Notes under the pieces: model-generated | What the model was told of the DNA's origin: nothing | The model's input: the letters and a program-made list of their open reading frames with translations, nothing else | Databases searched by the model: none | From: Siphonodentalium dalli | Taxonomy: Eukaryota > Mollusca > Scaphopoda > Gadilida > Siphonodentaliidae | Assembly: GCA_032622095.1 (NCBI GenBank) | Contig: CP136062.1 | Location: 198,099,887 to 198,163,886, forward strand | DNA length: 64,000 nt | Reading direction: 5' to 3' | Position numbers and translations under genes: made by a program | In this document: positions 22,836 through 35,110 of the stretch, one piece after another | How positions within the stretch are numbered: position 1 is the first letter of the stretch | Layout of the letters: each line of letters begins with the position of its first letter

Positions 22836-23263
22836 TTAATATAGCAATAACAGATTGGTTTTTTTTCGATTAATACCAAATGCTCTCACCATACCCAGAA
22901 GCTCTGGGTTTCATAGAAAATGATATATCGAGATGTCTCGCCACCAACAGATGGAACATTAAAGTATGTACATTATTGTTCATATGCAAACATAATGAGG
23001 CGTAAATGGTGTATTGTGTAATAGTATACTGTACTCAATGTGTGCGATGATTGCCAACACCGCCCGTATCTTTAATATAGCAATAAAAGATGTTTTTTTC
23101 GATTAATAACAAATGCTCTCACCTTACCCAGAAGCTACGCGTTGCATAGAAAATGATATATCGAGATGTCTCCCTAAGGTAGGATTATTTCAAGAGTCTC
23201 CCTAAGGTCGTAATGTCGTTAGCTATATGTATATCAGTACACGGCATTGGTTATAATAATTAA

Positions 23264-23772
23264 AGACACGGGCGGCGTTCGTTGCAGAAATATGCATGTG
23301 TTCAAATCGCCACCATTAGAAGGAATATTAAAATATATATAGTTTTGTTCATATGCAAACATAATCAGCGCGTAAATAGTATATTGTTTTCAAGGTGTAC
23401 GATGGTTGTGTAAACAACAGCCTGCTCGTGTTATAGAAGCTTTGCTTTTGTTCACATAACACAACGCAATCATACTGGTTAATCATACAGACATTATATG
23501 AACGCTCTTCATTATTTCCATATAAGAAAAACAATAACAAATAACGCTCTTTATGCTTACCATATCCGGATCTAAACAAAAGCCAGGAAACGTAACGGTT
23601 TTTTACTTTTTGTTTGCACAACAAAGTGAAAACAATTGACAATAACATACTGTTTATGCCATATTTTTGTATGATATAACAACAAATTCTGCCTATATTT
23701 TACTATTTCTGTTTATGGCTGTTTTTGACGGAGATGAATATTTTAACAGCATACCCAACACCGCCCGTATCT
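23264..23772 (+). mobile_element. MITE subfamily 1 copy
   Basis: TTAA at 23260 and 23773. Full length except for a small deletion of the ACCGCC repeat near the right end (CATACCCAACACCGCCC). Confidence 0.7.
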
Positions 23773-24190
23773 TTAATATGAGCAATAAAAGATGTTTTTT
23801 ATTATTATTATTAATACAAAATGCTCTCAACATACCCAGAAGCTGCGCGTTGCATGGAAAATGATATATTGAGATGTCTCCCTAAGGTCGGATTATTTCA
23901 AGAGTCTCCCTATTGTCGTTCATGTTGTTAGGTATGTGTATACCATTACATAGTATTGGTTATAATAATTAAAGGCACGGGCGGCGTTCGTTGCAGAAAT
24001 ATTCATATGTGTTCAAATCGCCACCAACAGATGGAATATTAAAATATATATAGCTGTGTCGAGATGTCTCCCTAAGGTCGGATTATTTCAAGAGTCTCCC
24101 TAAGGTTTATTGCTGTTTTTGACGGAGGTGAATATTTTAGCAGCATATACCCACCGCCAACGCCGCCCGTATCTTTAATATAGCAATAAA

Positions 24191-25711
24191 CAGTTATCAA
24201 CGTACGATATCTCCATTCGTCGTCTATTTACATGTCTTCATGGCATATGACACTTTCCGACAAACACTTTAAGGACATTTTTAACGGGACAATGTTTTCG
24301 TGTGAAACGTATGGGGGAGGGGTTGGGTTTCTTTGTTCAGTCATATACTCATTGTAGCAAATGAGCACATTGCACCCAGCTTCATATGTCGAGTTGTTTG
24401 TAGATGCGACCGCGAATCGCGATGGAGAGTTCAAACAATAATGAATATTTCATAATTACCCTCCAATTTGGTTGTTAAAAATAGATAATGACGACGTGTG
24501 CATAGATAAATTATCAGACAACAAGTGATCATTGAGCGCTAAACGTTTTAGTTGATTGTTCGATCGTTTTGTAATTATAATAAGCTGGATGCGTGCCGGG
24601 CCACATCGTTTGCGCCACCCAGACCTTGCTTTTTGACGCTGTTGGGAGACAATATTAGAAGAAAATACTAAATGCTTGCATATAGAAATGAAACTGATGA
24701 GCGTTTGTACATGTATGGTTTAAAATGAAAGAATCAATCGCCGACCCACCCATGGCGATATAGATGCCATTGTTGAATAAATGGGCTAAATTTGTCAGAT
24801 TTTCTAGTGATGGTAAACGGGGGAATTGTATCGATCACCTTGACTTTAATAATACTACCGTACTATTAACGTAAAACATGCATCCAAACTGCCTCTATCC
24901 GAGTACATGTATATAGGGACAGCGCATAGAGGCCGTTTGGATGCAGGGAATGGGAGCGGAGCGCGTTGCAAGCCCATGTGCACTGGTTAATATATTCATT
25001 TCCGCTTTAGCTAACAACTTGCCCGATTGCCAACAAATGCATACAGGGCAATTGGCTGCATGATATTATATTGTCCTTGTGAAGGCAGCTTGGGGAGGTG
25101 CGGTCCGTGTCATGTTTATGTTGCACTTGGCAGAACCGGCCGTAGGTTAACAATGCTGTTTTCGCTCGAGCTACCGAGATTGTAACACCTGTATATACAT
25201 ACATGTCTATTCTGCACGAGAGCATTTACCGGTATTGCATCATTTGGTTAATGATTTATTTTGGCCGAATTATACCAAATGTGCTTGTCCCTATAAACAT
25301 GCTGATGTCAACTTCCATGTACCATGTCATGACCAATGTCCCAATTGTATGGATTGTATCCCGTGCTAAATTATTTAACGACAAAATCCGACCAAGATAT
25401 GCACCAGAGAACATGTTTTGCCGGACGACGCCAAATGCAAGTTATTTGTTTTCTCCCTCAACCAGATAACTTATATCAACCGAGGGCGTTTTGTAATAAT
25501 GTCGTTTGGTCCCAAAAGGTTTGTCCTAATGTTTGTTTTCTTCCTGAGGGTGTTTTGTCAGAGTACCATGACAAGATATCAGGACATCAATTCAAATTCA
25601 GATGTTTATTGAACATGGATTATCATCAGAACAAAATGAAAATATAACAATGATGACGATTTTATAAAAAAAAACAATGATGACGACTTACATAACATGT
25701 AATCAAATAAC
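24191..25711. other. Low-feature region
   Basis: No recognised gene. Frames at 25203-25647 overlap each other on one strand and show no domain. One hairpin is listed separately. Confidence 0.4.
24880..24945. repeat. Short imperfect hairpin
   Basis: CATCCAAACTGCCTCTAT and ATAGAGGCCGTTTGGATG form an 18-bp stem with one mismatch around a spacer of about 28 bp. Confidence 0.7.
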
Positions 25712-25715
25712 TTAA

Positions 25716-26164
25716 AGGCACGGGAGGCCTTAATTGTCGAAAATATTCATATCTGTTCCAAACACCGTAAACAGAAAAACATTAACACACATAGAGTTCA
25801 GTTCATATATACCATGACAATCGCGTAAACAACAGTATGTTATCATAAAGATCTACTATATTTTATCTGAACAAGAGCCTGGTTGTGTTACAGAAGACAG
25901 CACAATGCTGCTGGCTAATCACACACAAATGGTATAAACGCTCTTTATTAGTTCCATATCAGGAATTCACCAACAAAGAACGCTCTTTATGTTTACCATA
26001 ATAATATAAACAAACACCAGAAAAGTAATTGTTTATGCTTTTTTTTTTTTTACATAACAATGGTCAAACATATGTCTACATTTTGATGTTCTTTCGGTTT
26101 GTGGCGGTTTTTGACGGGTGGAAACAATTTGACAGGATACCCACCGTCAAGGCATCCCGTACCT
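25716..26164 (+). mobile_element. MITE subfamily 2 copy
   Basis: TTAA at 25712 and 26165; 449 bp. Left end AGGCACGGGAGGCCTTAATT; right end, inward, AGGTACGGGATGCC. A segment around the GATATTTCTTATTTG block is missing compared with 16618-17111. Confidence 0.85.
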
Positions 26165-26896
26165 TTAAACGTACAACTGGATAGCTTCTATCTCATGCCA
26201 TGACTAGACTACTTTGTGGCACATGAGGGGTTTCTGAATTATGACGTAGACAGGACACCGATAATGCTGAATGTTCACTAATCCTGACATGGCCCCAGAG
26301 ATAAAATGGGAAATAAACAGTATCCGTTATCATGAAAGCCCTTGTTGCACTTCCATCCGAACTGTGTGGTGAACCATTGACCGATTTAATTTGGATATGG
26401 CTCAACATAAGCATTATGCCAAAGTTATATTTGTCCCAGGAAAACTACGGAAACCAACAGCGTCTGTCCGAGTGTGCGTCATTTCGTCCGTGCATGCGCA
26501 TTTTGGTTTGCGAACGATAACTTTAGTAACGTTAAAATTGTATTAATTTTCTGCGCATGTTTTAACTCTTTACTCCCCATAAGCGTTCCTGGACGTTTTT
26601 GCACTATTTCCCCATAAGCGCCTGTGGACGCCTCGCAACATATTCCTAGAAGCGCATAAGAGCGCGTTACCAGACTTCCTCACAAGCGCTCTAGAGCGCC
26701 ACACTAGGCCCAGACTGTACTAATGAGTTCGTCCCTATGCCCCCCCCCCCCCGCTTTTGCTATGTTTCTAGTCGAGACCACCCGGTTATGTCAACTCGTT
26801 ATTTGCCTATCTAATAACAATAAACGTGGCACCGTGTGCATCGCGCGCGACACATGCTGTGTTACTTGGGTACCATTCTAAGTATTTACGAACAAC

Positions 26897-28558
26897 ATGG
26901 CTGCAACATTTTCGAAACAGCAAGTGATCGACATGTTAATGGGAGATGATAGCGATTTTAGCGGAGATTGCGGTTCCTCGTCATCAGAAGATTCAGACGA
27001 CGATTACTCTGCCCCTGCTACCAGCGACAATGTGACCTCCATCGATGATAGCAGCTTGAATAATAACCCGATTGGCTGGTCAAATAATCTTCGAAAGGTA
27101 TCACTTCAGCCATTTACCCAAAGGACAGGGCCAGTTATACCAGATGAATTCGATACTGATATAGCAACAGCTTTGGAATATTTCAATTTTATGTTCTCGC
27201 CATCGAAGTATGCCGAAATAGCCAGGCATACTAACAACTATGCCAAGTGGAAAATGGAAGAAAAGGGCGAGACTGATAAATACTGGTCTGATATTTCGGA
27301 ACTAGAACGTCGTGCGTACATCGGTATGAACATCATGATGGGTGTGAATGACCTTCCCTCATACAAGCAGTACTGGTCACATGATGAGTTCATCGGAAAC
27401 GCCGGCATCAGCAAAATTATGAATCGGCGCAGATTTGAAAAAATCACAGAATACTTCCACGTCAGTGACCGATAGAGCGAACATGCTAAAGGGACAGATT
27501 CATACGATCCACTATATAAGGTTCGCGACATCATCGACTCATCATTAACAACATTGAAATCGTGTTACTTGCCTTCGCAATATATATCTGTCGACGAAGG
27601 AATGATAAAATGGACGGGACGTCTCTCCTACAAGCAATACATGCCGGCAAAACCAATAAAACGAGGGATCAAAATATGGATGATGTGCGATGTCACCAAT
27701 GCCTATCTGTTAAACTTTGAAAGCATTATTTCAAACCGTCTGGAAAAGGTCTCGGGTATGATGTGGTTACGTCATTGTCATCGGATTTGTGTGAAAAAAA
27801 TTACTGTTTGTTCTTTGATAACTATTTTACGAGTGTGCACCTCATGCAGGACTTACTAAACGATGGGTTTTACTCGTGGGGCACCGTTAGGCAGAACAGG
27901 AAAGGATTCCCGAAGGATTTACAGCGACTGAAGAAAATGAATCGATGTGACTATAAAACTAGGCAGGATGGCGAATTTCTCACGGCAACGGTATGGCAGG
28001 ACAAGAAACAAGTGTTCACCCTTAGCACGATGACTGACCCAACGACATATATCATGGCTAATCGGCGCCAGGGAAAAACAATTATTGAAGTGACTCAGCC
28101 GATGAGCATAGTCATGTACAACAAGTACATGAATGGTGTTGACAAACATGATCAGTTGAGGATGACGTATCTCCTCGGTCGCGAAGGGAAAAAAGCATGG
28201 AAATACATATTCTGGTTGGTCGCCAATTCATCAATAGTTAACAGTTTCATCTTGTTCAAAGAAACATCAAAGAGACATAATTCTAAGAAGGTGTTCACGC
28301 ATATGGATTTTAGGATTGAACTGGCTCATCAACTGATTGCATGATATTCTTCTAGAAAACGCAAAGCACAAGAGCCACGTGCCCTCAATATATCACCAGA
28401 AAACTCAAACGGACACGTGTCCACACACATGGGACGCAAAAACCGATGTCGGGTTCATCTGAACTCAAAAGAAAGAATAAGAAACTGTATTTGGTTGCAA
28501 ACTCTCCAATGTTCATCTATGTAAGGACGGTTGCCATTTCAAGTATCATTGTAGTTGA
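26897..28558 (+). pseudogene. piggyBac-type transposase (PGBD/DDE_Tnp_1_7), broken
   Basis: Catalyses cut-and-paste transposition at TTAA in functional relatives. From the ATG at 26897, residues 1-60 are acidic and Ser/Asp-rich, as is common at piggyBac N-termini. The DDE_Tnp_1_7 domain starts around residue 85 (YFNFMFSPSKYAEIARHTN). Catalytic Asp positions appear in SVDEGMIKW (27590-27616), in LFFDNYFTS (about 27795) and in NGVDKHDQL (about 28133). A C-terminal Cys-rich zinc-binding tail is readable to the TGA at 28556 (GCKLSNVHLC then CHFKYHC). Damage: an in-frame TAG at 27473, a frame change near 27755-27765, a TGA at 28342 within a stretch that continues SSRKRKA, and a return to the first frame near 28470. 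Total reach of about 550 codons is normal for the family. The call is strong; activity is excluded in this copy. Confidence 0.93.
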
Positions 28559-28800
28559 ACGTTCCGAACAATTATGGTTATGAGATATATATAGTGCATG
28601 GACATCACAGAGAACCCAATGTGTATCGACTGTATATTGCTATACTCCGTTAACATTCAAACTATCCAATTATATTAATTGTTCACACAACACATTTCAT
28701 GATATAATTTCAAATTTGGTGAATTGCACGATTTGACTCAGTTATAATTTCAAACCAAATTATAACATTCAAAAACAAATTTATTGCGAAATACTTTTAA

Positions 28801-29343
28801 AGATACGGGTGGCGTTCGCGGTGGGTATGGTGTTAAACATTCATATCCTTGAAAAACCACCATAAACAGAAGGAATAGTAAGATATGGACAGACCTTGTT
28901 TTTATACCAATCAGAAATATGGCATAAACAGTATGTTATTGTCAATTTGTTCCCCTTTGTTATGTAAACAAAAGCAAAAAAATTACGTTTCATTGCTTTT
29001 GTTTAGATCTTGATATGACACACATAAAGCGCGTTGTTTGTTACTGTTTTCCTGATATGGAAATATTAAAGAGCGTTTATATCATTTGTGTATGAATAAC
29101 CAATATAATTTCGGTCTGTTATGTTATTTACGTACACCATTGTACGTCTTGACGACAATACACTATTTACGCGCTGATTATGTTTGGCATATGAGTTGAA
29201 CTGTATATACATGATATATCAGTACACGGCATTGGTTATAATAATTAAAGACACGGGCGTATTTACATGTATGTTGGCGTTCATTCTGTTGATGCCGATT
29301 TGAAGAAATATAAATATTTCTGCAACGGATGTCGCCCGTGACT
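28801..29343 (-). mobile_element. MITE subfamily 1 copy, inverted, inside the piggyBac element
   Basis: TTAA at 28797 and 29344. Reads AGATACGGGTGGCGTTCG at the left, which is the right terminus of the family inverted. The interior runs in reverse (TGTATGAATAACCAATATAA, GATTATGTTTGGCATATGA). A foreign piece, 29217-29258, carries the array junction TTGGTTATAATAATTAAAGA in the opposite orientation. Confidence 0.75.
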
Positions 29344-29351
29344 TTAATAAT

Positions 29352-30920
29352 GGTTGCATTAGTTGAAAATCGACTATAACCAAGATCGCTATTTGCGTCG
29401 TTTTAGAAACACCAGCGCAGTTATTATTATATTTTTCAAAAATATATATGTTCTTGAATGTGTTTGTTTTATCAAATCGCTCTAGTTATCCAATCACCGT
29501 GAAAATTACAACTTTAGAAAAATAACGGTATTTTTCGTAACGGAATCAGTTTGCCCTACCCGCATCATAGCAATTCAACATGACCACCGGCATCATAGTA
29601 TATTAGCATGCCAACTTGACCAGGGGAGGACACACGACAGCTCAGCTACAGTTATGTATTATTGTTTCAAACCGCTTAACATCAAATGGCTGGTGTTACA
29701 TGCATGTTTCAGTCGGACGTTATGTTACAATTTGCTTGATCGAAGAGGTCACAAACTATTTTCTCAAACATGTTTGGTTTTTGAGTAAAAGGAAAGATCT
29801 ATATCAATACAATGTGTACATTGTGCGGTCCTTTTTCTGATAATGTTGGTATATGTTTCTGGTGTTTCTGACGTATGTGATAAAATAGTGTGTATTCCGT
29901 ACACCTATATACCTGTATATGGATTGTTTCAAATTTCTCTTATATTATATAATGCGGCTAAATTTTAAATGGTGATGCCATACAGTGTTTGCACGAAGAT
30001 GAACTTCCAAGCACGACGTGTTATATAATAGGTGTTTTCGAAGTCGAAATCAAAGTTGATATTGAGTAATTAGACAACGCGCCATAAAACCAATGACATA
30101 CAATTATACCTATGATCTAGCCTGCATCACGATTACCATTGATTTGTGCTAATAAATCAGAAGCCGTGCGGTATATACACGTAAGCATTACGCACTCTGG
30201 AAGCGGAAAATACTTATGTATGTACAGCGAATTACCAACGAATAATAATTATAATTGAATTGTATGTGTATGTTCTATATTATTACTTCTGTTAAATGTT
30301 ACATTTGCATGTTAGTTTATAGTAATAAACAATCGCAAACATCACTATTCTGAAAATATATTTTAAAACCTTACTTGAATTTCGTAGTGCGACATCGCGT
30401 TATTTTGGCTGAACGAAATAGAGGATATCTAGCGTTCTGAATTGATACCGGACAAATATATTTGATTATTTTCGCGACCGACTAGCTGCACTTTTCGCCA
30501 GCGGAAATACATTTTTTCTGGCAGTAACAACCGAAACTCATTAACGCCAGAATCAATGTACATTCGTTGACGACAAGTTGGTCGCGAAATTTAGTCCTTA
30601 AGCCATATCATGAGATATTTCTGGTATTAATTATTAGAAGAAAACAAAACACATTTGCTTTGAATTGTTTACAAAATACTTTTGGGAGTTGGTGACTTTT
30701 ACCAACATAAGACGAGTCTAAATCCTGAACAAGGATCATTTGTATAAGACATATTTTATTGTCACAATGTGACATTCGTGTGCAAACCCGTCGTGGTCAC
30801 TTCACCCCATGTAATCTGAGTAAATGATGAGATTTTGTATGGAATATTAAAAGCAAAATTTCAGAGCTGACGAAACGCACAATACATATAGTTTGATATA
30901 CTGATATTGAACTAATCCCA
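29352..30920. other. Unrecognised body of the piggyBac element
   Basis: AT-rich. The frame at 29616-29840 has no domain. No repeat shared with the rest of the window was noticed. Confidence 0.4.
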
Positions 30921-30926
30921 ACAGAA

Positions 30927-31100
30927 ATGTCGAAGATACTTGCTTGCCCAGGGCTCTTATACACAGGTGTCGATTTTTTCTCATATTACGACACACGGTC
31001 ATTATCCCCAGTTGGAGCTGTCACTCCAAAAGCCTACCTTCACTGCGTCAACACAGTAACAGGTTTACCACCATTTATGGAGCAACGGGATACTTTCTGA
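30927..31100 (+). CDS. Short hypothetical ORF near the transposon right end
   Basis: ATG at 30927, TGA at 31098, 57 codons, preceded by an acceptor-like CCCAACAG. It encodes a balanced, non-repetitive peptide (it includes ACPGLLYTGVDFFSYYDT). It overlaps another open frame on the same strand (30944-31180), so it may be chance. No family is recognised. It lies inside the piggyBac boundaries, about 130 bp from the right terminus. Confidence 0.2.
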   Translation: MSKILACPGLLYTGVDFFSYYDTRSLSPVGAVTPKAYLHCVNTVTGLPPFMEQRDTF

Positions 31101-31261
31101 CAAGCCAAAACTTATGCATGGGAAATAGCGTCTGGTACTTGATATATGCCCGGGAACACACCGTCGGTATTATGTTATAGCTGCAGGGAGATGAAGGGGT
31201 GGCTTATACAGCTAGTGTGGGAACTAAAGAGTTAAATATCTTATAAATATGTTCAGTGCGT

Positions 31262-31660
31262 AAATACAATTCAAGTTCGAAAATGGGTTCGGTCCGAATC
31301 ATTTTTTACTAAGTTATGACCCTTTTTACTTAGAATTTTCCAAATTTGAGATTTCTCGATAAATTTAAATTGGGCTGTTTGGTCTGAAGGAAATGTGTAT
31401 GTTAGCTGTTTAGTGCCAAATACAGGTCTATACTAAGGGTTTGTTTCGAATAAGTTTTACTGAGTTCTGGCCCATTTTAGAGTAAGGATTTTCCAAATTT
31501 GAGGTTTCTGGATAACTCCAGTTTTGGTTATTTGATCGGAACCAAATTTGATGTATGATTTTTCCAGTCATATTTGGTTACCAAGAAGACCCTTATCGCT
31601 TGTCCAGGATCATCTATAAATTCTGTCCTACTTTCTAGAAAGGCAATGCCCTAAATGAAT
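31262..31660 (+). repeat. Diverged ~180-bp tandem pair
   Basis: Two units each run TTCGGTCCGAAT/TTTCGAATAAG, TTTTTACT-AGTT-TG-CCC-TTT, TTTTCCAAATTTGAG-TTTCT-GATAA and TTTG-TC-GAA. They start near 31280 and 31442. Confidence 0.55.
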
Positions 31661-31679
31661 CAAATTTAAAGAGGATATG

Positions 31680-32230
31680 TATATTATTTAAAGGGGCCTT
31701 GTGTCCTCAGTACGTATGTGGCTTATGTCATGCTGTATTAAATTGTAATGATGTTGAGAAAATACTATTGTATAAGTTACTTTAATATAATAGTAAATAA
31801 AATGCCATACAAAAACACTCATTGTCGAAGCAGTCAGTTGCTGTTTGCAATATTGAAATACAGTATATCGAGTTTGAATATACAAGCTCTGTTTAGTTGT
31901 TTTGAACAGAAAATTAGCTATGTGATTTTATTTATATATTACTTTTATAATAACATACAGGTGGCCCACAATCGTGCTACAATAAAGTAACCTAGTAAGT
32001 CATGAGTGTTTGTGAACCTGATTTTTTTCATGCAACTTTGTCTTGCGTGGGTTCGTGGAACTGGTTGTAATGAACATATTCTTTCTTAATCAATTAATGA
32101 ATTTCTTTGCATATATATATAGCATGGACACCAGTCAGAATAATTTTATTGGTGCCAACAACAATATCAGAAGGTGTATTAAACCATTCGCAATGAATGT
32201 GTTATATAATTATTGTTTATTGACCTCCAA
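31680..32230. other. AT-rich stretch, no feature recognised
   Basis: Short frames only (31748-31990, 32043-32333); their sequence is simple and AT-driven. Confidence 0.35.
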
Positions 32231-32234
32231 GTAT

Positions 32235-33165
32235 GAAGAGCTAACGAGTTATGTGGCTTATATTGACACGTATGAATACCTGTACAGTAAAAAATGGGTG
32301 GCATACAAAGTCAAATATAACTCTTTTGAGTAGTACTCATTAGGGGCAATAACCTAACCTGTATATGCAATGCGTTGAAAACAGTTATCAGGGAGACATA
32401 TATAACGAGCACGTACGTGTCTCAATAATCACGGTTCATCACCTATCAGTTAAATTGAGAAAGTTAATATTCCCACAATACCCGCTTGTGGCTTCTATAT
32501 ATATATGGACATGTATTTATACATATACAATAAATAAGTTGGTGGCAAACAAAGCCAAATATTACTCTTTTGAGTCGCAATCATTGGGGATAATAACATA
32601 ACGTGTACATATGCAATACGTTGCAGAAACATACATGCATGCTGGTTATCTTTGTCTCCTTAATAACGGTTTATTACGTATAAGTTAATCTGAGAAAGTT
32701 AATATTCCCACAATACCCAGATAGTGGCTTCTATAGACACGTATGTATATCAATACAGTAACAAATGAGTGGCATACAAAACAAATATAACACTTTTGAG
32801 TTGTAATCTTTAAGGACAATAACCTAACATGCATATGCAATTCGTTGAAATCCGTCAATAGGGAGACACATATAACCAGCATGTACGTGTCTCCCTAATC
32901 ATGGTTTATTACATATCAGTTAATTTGAGAAAGTTAATATTCCCACAGTGTCCACTGTGTGGCTTCTATGGACACGTATTTATACCTATACAATAACAAA
33001 TTGGGTGGCATACAAAGTCAAATATAAGTCTTTTGAGTTGTCATCATTAGGGACAATAACCTAACGTGTATATGCAATGCGTTGAAAACAGTTATTGGGG
33101 AGACATATATAACAGCGTGTACGTGTCTACCTAATCACAGTTTTTTACCTATCAGTTATCATTTA
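32235..33165 (+). repeat. ~237-bp tandem repeat, four units
   Basis: Anchor TTTTGAGT-GTAATCATTAGGG recurs near 32323, 32567, 32797 and 33033 (spacing about 230-240). Each is followed by CAATAACCTAAC, TATGCAAT-CGTTGAAA, GGGAGACA-ATATAAC, TACGTGTCTCCCTAATCA and GTTAATATTCCCACA. The units contain a GTCTCCCTAAT motif also found in the MITE array flank and near 43090-43165. Frames within it are not genes. Confidence 0.85.
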
Positions 33166-33599
33166 TTATATTAACTCGCCACGTTATAGTACGGGGGGGG
33201 AGTCATATTGTACTCCCAAATGTCATATTGGACTCCCGAGTGTACAATGCCACGTTATATTGGGACTCTGTGACGTAACGAATTACCTATTGCGAAATAA
33301 ACTGGTGAAATTGTGATGCGCGTGCAACAGATTTAGCAAACGTTTCACTTCCGCGTTGAGTATTTTTTATTGCCGTGTTTACTGTTCCAAATCAAATCAT
33401 GCATACTGTGTGTTTCGTCATCACGGTTTCTACAACTAAAATACGAGCGCACAATATCCATGTAACTTGTTAGTTTTTTTTATCATTCTACATTTATATT
33501 TATCTGATTTAAAAAATAAAACGATGAAGATACTAGGCACACACACATAGTAACACTGGTATATAAGCCTTTTATCAAAGTCGGAATGTCATTTTGAAA

Positions 33600-34430
33600 A
33601 GATAAGAGATGACCCATGACTATCTTTAAACGATTTAGACTTTGGAAAGTTGACGCATAATTTGGTCACCTATTATAAAAAATAACCAAAAACAACCATG
33701 TCATCGATAACCTTTCACCTATTAAATGGCGATCGCGATTTAAAAAACAAATCGTATTAGTAGCGAAAACAGGAATGCATGTGTACATAGCACGTGTCCT
33801 AATTATGCCAGCTAATGGGATTTTATATTCGAGAACAGTTGAAGCTGCTTTCACAGATCTGTGGCGGACGCACAAGGCCAACGCTATCGGGTTTGTGGCT
33901 GACCACTGGCACTGCGCATAAACCGATAGCCGCAGACACTGCATGCATGCGTCAGCCGCAGGTCTGTGAAATCAGCTTTAACTTCAGACAGACAAAATTG
34001 CGACTACGACCTCCAAGTCATCTGGTCATGTGAACGGGTTCCAAACAATTATGTTTCGAGTGAAAAGGTCAGAGGTAGCAAATTACTCTAAATGACGCGG
34101 AACGTGAAATGTTGACGCATCATTTTGTCGCATATTGCAATTATAGAAGATATGAACACTTCAATTAAAACAAGTTGTAAATTTTCAATGAGCTTCCCAC
34201 AACAATCATGTGATCGATTTTGCCAAAAAAATGTATTGGTAATCGCATTAGCTCAAATATGACTGTACGATTACACACCACATGTCCCAATTAGGCCAGA
34301 TAAAGGGATTTTATAATCGACAACGGTTAAACCACAAGACAGACCACCACACTGTTGGTCCAACCAAATTGCGACCACGCCCTTTAGGCCATGTGTACGT
34401 GTGAACGGGTCCAAAACCATATTCTTGCAT
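33600..34430 (+). repeat. Diverged duplicate pair, first copy interrupted by a MITE
   Basis: 33600-33840 plus 33984-34060 and 34080-34420 share TTGACGCATAATTTGGTC / TTGACGCATCATTTTGTC, CACGTGTCCTAATTATGCCAG / CACATGTCCCAATTAGGCCAG, GGGATTTTATA, AAATTGCGAC-ACG and GTGAACGGGT-CCAAA. The copies are old. Confidence 0.6.
33837..33983. mobile_element. MITE with ~35-bp inverted ends
   Basis: AGTTGAAGCTGCTTTCACAG at the left and CTGTGAAATCAGCTTTAACT at the right. The stem continues with ATCTGTGGCGGACGC against GCGTCAGCCGCAGG. A second internal pair, GCTATCGGGTTTGTG / CATAAACCGATAGC, lies inside. The flanking duplicate at 34080-34420 lacks it. The target duplication is not clear. Confidence 0.7.
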
Positions 34431-34654
34431 ATGGCGAAGTCCACCCGTTATGTGTGTACACCTCCTTTGGTAAGAAATACTGCTGACCTTGTGATTTTGA
34501 TTGCGAATTATAAATGTTATACCTAAACAGAACACAAGCAAAGCATATTATGCAATCTGATTGTTAACATTTATGAGGCCTGATAACCCTGACTAGATCA
34601 CAGGACGTATAACTGTTATATTTATATATTTACATACACCTGATATCTCTTCCG

Positions 34655-34800
34655 ATTTCCCCATAGCGTTACGGTAGACACGCCCCCTTATTCAATGCGT
34701 TCATAAATCTATGAACGTAACGTGACGTCACGTTCAATGTCGTTCATATGTTTATGAACACATTGTTCCCGGAAATCACCGGGGATTGTCGGACATTACC
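34655..34800. repeat. Dyad-rich segment with TGACGTCA core
   Basis: GTTCATAAATCTATGAACG, AACGTGACGTCACGTT and GTTCATATGTTTATGAAC are three adjacent palindromes. TGACGTCA matches the CRE palindrome, but nothing indicates a promoter here. Confidence 0.5.
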
Positions 34801-34974
34801 GACTGCTTGAGTATCTAGTCAGCCAATACGCCAATGATTTGATAGCAAAGAATATGTAATCGAGGTTCACGATTGGATGGCTTGTGGCATCTGATCGCGA
34901 GCACGGGTGGCACAAGATGTTCGGTTGACTATCAGAATGTTGGTTATCATGTAATCCCATAATATGTCAAATAT

Positions 34975-35110
34975 AGCGAATTATCGAAATATGAAATACA
35001 ACGAAAAAGCGAAATATGAAAATACAGCGAAATAGCACGAAAAATCGAAATAGGATAATACAGCGAAATAGGGCGAAATATAGAGCAAAATATAGAAATA
35101 GGAAATTATT
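34975..35110. repeat. GCGAAATA-type minisatellite
   Basis: Irregular repeats of CGAAATA with ATACAGCGAAATAG units. The minus-strand frame (35169-34981; SYFAVFSYFAFS) is a reading of this repeat. Confidence 0.75.

Larger units (their letters stand above)
22365..24190 (+). repeat. Second block of the MITE array
   Basis: Same units as 5041-15020: junctions near 22400, 23240 and 23948, GTCTCCCTAAGGT flanks, and a partial MITE right end at 24120-24185. Separated from the first block by about 7.4 kb of other sequence. Confidence 0.85.
26566..31231 (+). mobile_element. Decayed piggyBac transposon with TTAA on both sides
   Basis: TTAA at 26562-26565 is followed by CTCTTTACTCCCCATA. At the other end, reading inward from TTAA at 31232-31235, the sequence is CTCTTTAGTTCCCACA (13 of 16 match). 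Between them lies the piggyBac transposase remnant. The left subterminal region has short repeats around CATAAGCG-CTGGACG and AGCGCTCTAGAGCGC. The body after the transposase is long (about 2.7 kb) and includes a nested MITE. The element is inactive as it stands because the transposase is broken. The terminal match is short, so the right boundary is the less certain one. Confidence 0.65.

Noticed and set aside
34720-34745. TGACGTCA as a functional CRE promoter site
   Set aside because: It is the centre of a larger palindrome in a dyad-rich segment, with no transcription unit nearby.
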